From an uncultured Algibacter sp. (GTDB lineage Bacteria; Bacteroidota; Bacteroidia; Flavobacteriales; Flavobacteriaceae): a stretch of DNA of 64,000 nt. The notes below the pieces were generated by a model. The model had not been told where the DNA came from. It made no database searches and saw only the letters and a program-made list of their open reading frames with translations. Numbering within the stretch: the first letter of the stretch is position 1; each line of letters begins with the position of its first letter. The stretch spans positions 558,001 through 622,000 of the forward strand of contig NZ_CANLGU010000002.1 of the NCBI RefSeq assembly GCF_947490405.1, given 5' to 3'. This document shows, piece by piece, positions 62,920 to 64,000 of the stretch. The position numbers were made by a program, and so were the translations under genes.

Positions 62920-64000
62920 TTACCCAATAATCATTCCAGCTATATTAGCCGAAATTAAAGATGCAATTGTGCCACCAATAAGTGCTTTCATTCCAAACTT
63001 AGAAAGTGTTTTTCGTTGCCCTGGTGCTAGAGAACCAATACCGCCTATTTGGATGCCAATGGAAGCAAAATTCGCAAAACCACAGAGCATATAGGTGGCC
63101 ATAATTATAGACTTTTCGTAGCTAAGGTGAATCGCGCTTGAAACATCTTTTAAATCTCTAAGTTGGATATAACCTATAAATTCGCTTGCGGCTAATTTTA
63201 TTCCAAGCAGCTGCCCCATTAAAGCCATATCCTCTGAAGCTACACCAATAAGCCACATGAGTGGAGCAAAAATATATCCTAGTATAAGTTCTAGAGATAA
63301 ACTTTCGTAAGTTGTGTTAGATGCGATCCATCCATTTAACGAAGTTATGTCGCCAACCCAACCTAAAATACCATTAAACATGGCAATAAAAGCTACAAAT
63401 ACTAAAAGCATCGCTCCAACATTTACGGCAAGTTTTAAGCCTTCAGTAGTACCGTTTGCTATAGCATCTAAGAAATTTGAACCTATTTTTTCTTGTGATA
63501 CAGAAACATCTGTATTAACATTTTCTGTTTGTGGGTATAATATTTTAGAAATTACAATGGCACCAGGTGCAGCCATTACTGATGCAGCTAATAAATGCTT
63601 TGCATAAAATAATCGTAGCGTTGGGTCATCACCTCCAAGAAACCCAATGTAAGCTGCTAATACAGCGCCAGCAACGGTTGCCATACCGCCAATCATGACC
63701 AATAGCATCTCAGATTTATTCATTTTTTCTAAATAAGCCTTAATTAAAAGGGGGGCTTCCGTTTGTCCTAAAAATATATTTCCTGCAACGCTTAAACTTT
63801 CAGCACCAGAAATTTTTAAAGCCTTAGAAAGTAACCATGCCATTGCTTTTACTACTTTTTGAATAATTCCTAAATAAAAAAGGACTGAGGTTAAAGCAGA
63901 AAAGAATATAATAGTAGGTAATACTTGAAAAGCGAAAATAAATCCAAAAGTGTCCATGTCTACAACTAAACCTTCAAACAAAAATTTGCTTCCAGCTCTT
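62920..64000 (-). CDS. NupC-family nucleoside transporter (partial)
   Basis: The frame stays open to the right edge (RAGSKFLFEGLVVD before the internal TTG at 63981), so the N-terminus is missing. About 360 residues are visible. Many helices follow; NupC/CNT family features are FQVLPTIIFFSALTSVLFYLG, GQTEAPLLIKAYL and YMLCGFANFASIGIQIGGIGSLAPGQR near the C-terminus. CNT proteins import nucleosides with H+ or Na+. Its position beside thyA fits nucleoside salvage. Substrate is likely nucleosides, though base preference is unknown. Confidence 0.9.
   Translation of the reverse strand, partial: RAGSKFLFEGLVVDMDTFGFIFAFQVLPTIIFFSALTSVLFYLGIIQKVVKAMAWLLSKALKISGAESLSVAGNIFLGQTEAPLLIKAYLEKMNKSEMLLVMIGGMATVAGAVLAAYIGFLGGDDPTLRLFYAKHLLAASVMAAPGAIVISKILYPQTENVNTDVSVSQEKIGSNFLDAIANGTTEGLKLAVNVGAMLLVFVAFIAMFNGILGWVGDITSLNGWIASNTTYESLSLELILGYIFAPLMWLIGVASEDMALMGQLLGIKLAASEFIGYIQLRDLKDVSSAIHLSYEKSIIMATYMLCGFANFASIGIQIGGIGSLAPGQRKTLSKFGMKALIGGTIASLISANIAGMIIG

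Noticed and set aside
1-64000. CRISPR arrays, rRNA genes, intact insertion sequences, riboswitches
   Set aside because: No regularly spaced identical repeats, no rRNA sequence, no transposase ORF and no recognisable riboswitch core were seen on either strand.

Overview
The window is a 64 kb piece of chromosome from a marine-type Flavobacteriaceae bacterium (phylum Bacteroidota). This rests on AT-rich intergenic DNA, a PorP/SprF gene and a PorG-type gene of the type IX secretion/gliding machinery, a SusC/SusD pair, LytS/LytTR signalling, 2TM-domain and FolK-kinase fusions typical of the family, many SPII lipoproteins, and the TTG-N20-TAnnTTTG promoter in front of tig. There is no rRNA operon, CRISPR array, prophage or intact insertion sequence. 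About 57 protein genes, two partial at the edges, and two tRNAs are supported.

Layout. 1-8.4 kb: an Nfu-type scaffold gene cut by the left edge, a PorP/SprF protein, a VWA lipoprotein, a TPR histidine kinase with its LytTR regulator, a gamma carbonic anhydrase, a lipoprotein and murI. 8.4-14.3 kb: the outer-membrane biogenesis operon porG-uppS-bamA-ompH-ompH. 14.6-21.8 kb: nadK and a CBS/ACT gene, then pdxJ-hydrolase-holin-like, tig, clpP and clpX. 22-28.9 kb: an OmpA/PD40 protein, a GH3 acyl-adenylase, DUF2797, a LysE exporter, rpsU, fabD and a signal peptidase II. 28.9-36.2 kb: lipoprotein, SusD and SusC with an upstream membrane-bound AraC regulator. 36.4-39.9 kb: galE, a DegT aminotransferase and waaA (envelope sugars). 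40 kb: a LEA-like repeat lipoprotein. 40.6-47.1 kb: a five-gene gluconate operon (lactonase, GH3 beta-glucosidase, gluconokinase, Gnd, GntP). 47.6-52.9 kb: tRNA-Leu and tRNA-Gly, mutS, a TrmH methylase, a secreted cupin and a methyltransferase. 53-64 kb: a FolK-deoxynucleoside kinase fusion, YhhQ, an AsmA-like protein, an FAD oxidoreductase, a membrane-anchored DHFR, a CBM48 protein, GrpB, thyA and a NupC transporter cut by the right edge.

The most informative non-coding signals are four GAGTAAA-like motifs on one 21-bp phase upstream of the LytTR two-component operon; a 16-bp motif shared by the leaders of araC and susC; a dispersed repeat in three copies with GGCGTTACC and CCCTAACGC ends; two 24-nt hairpins of one class; and a cassette-like hairpin fused to the end of the GrpB gene. 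The most interesting gene-level ideas are that the gluconate operon could handle oxidised beta-glucosides, and that the right end gathers folate, thymidylate and nucleoside genes including two unusual domain fusions. I did not find a clear, wholly new defence or mobile system.
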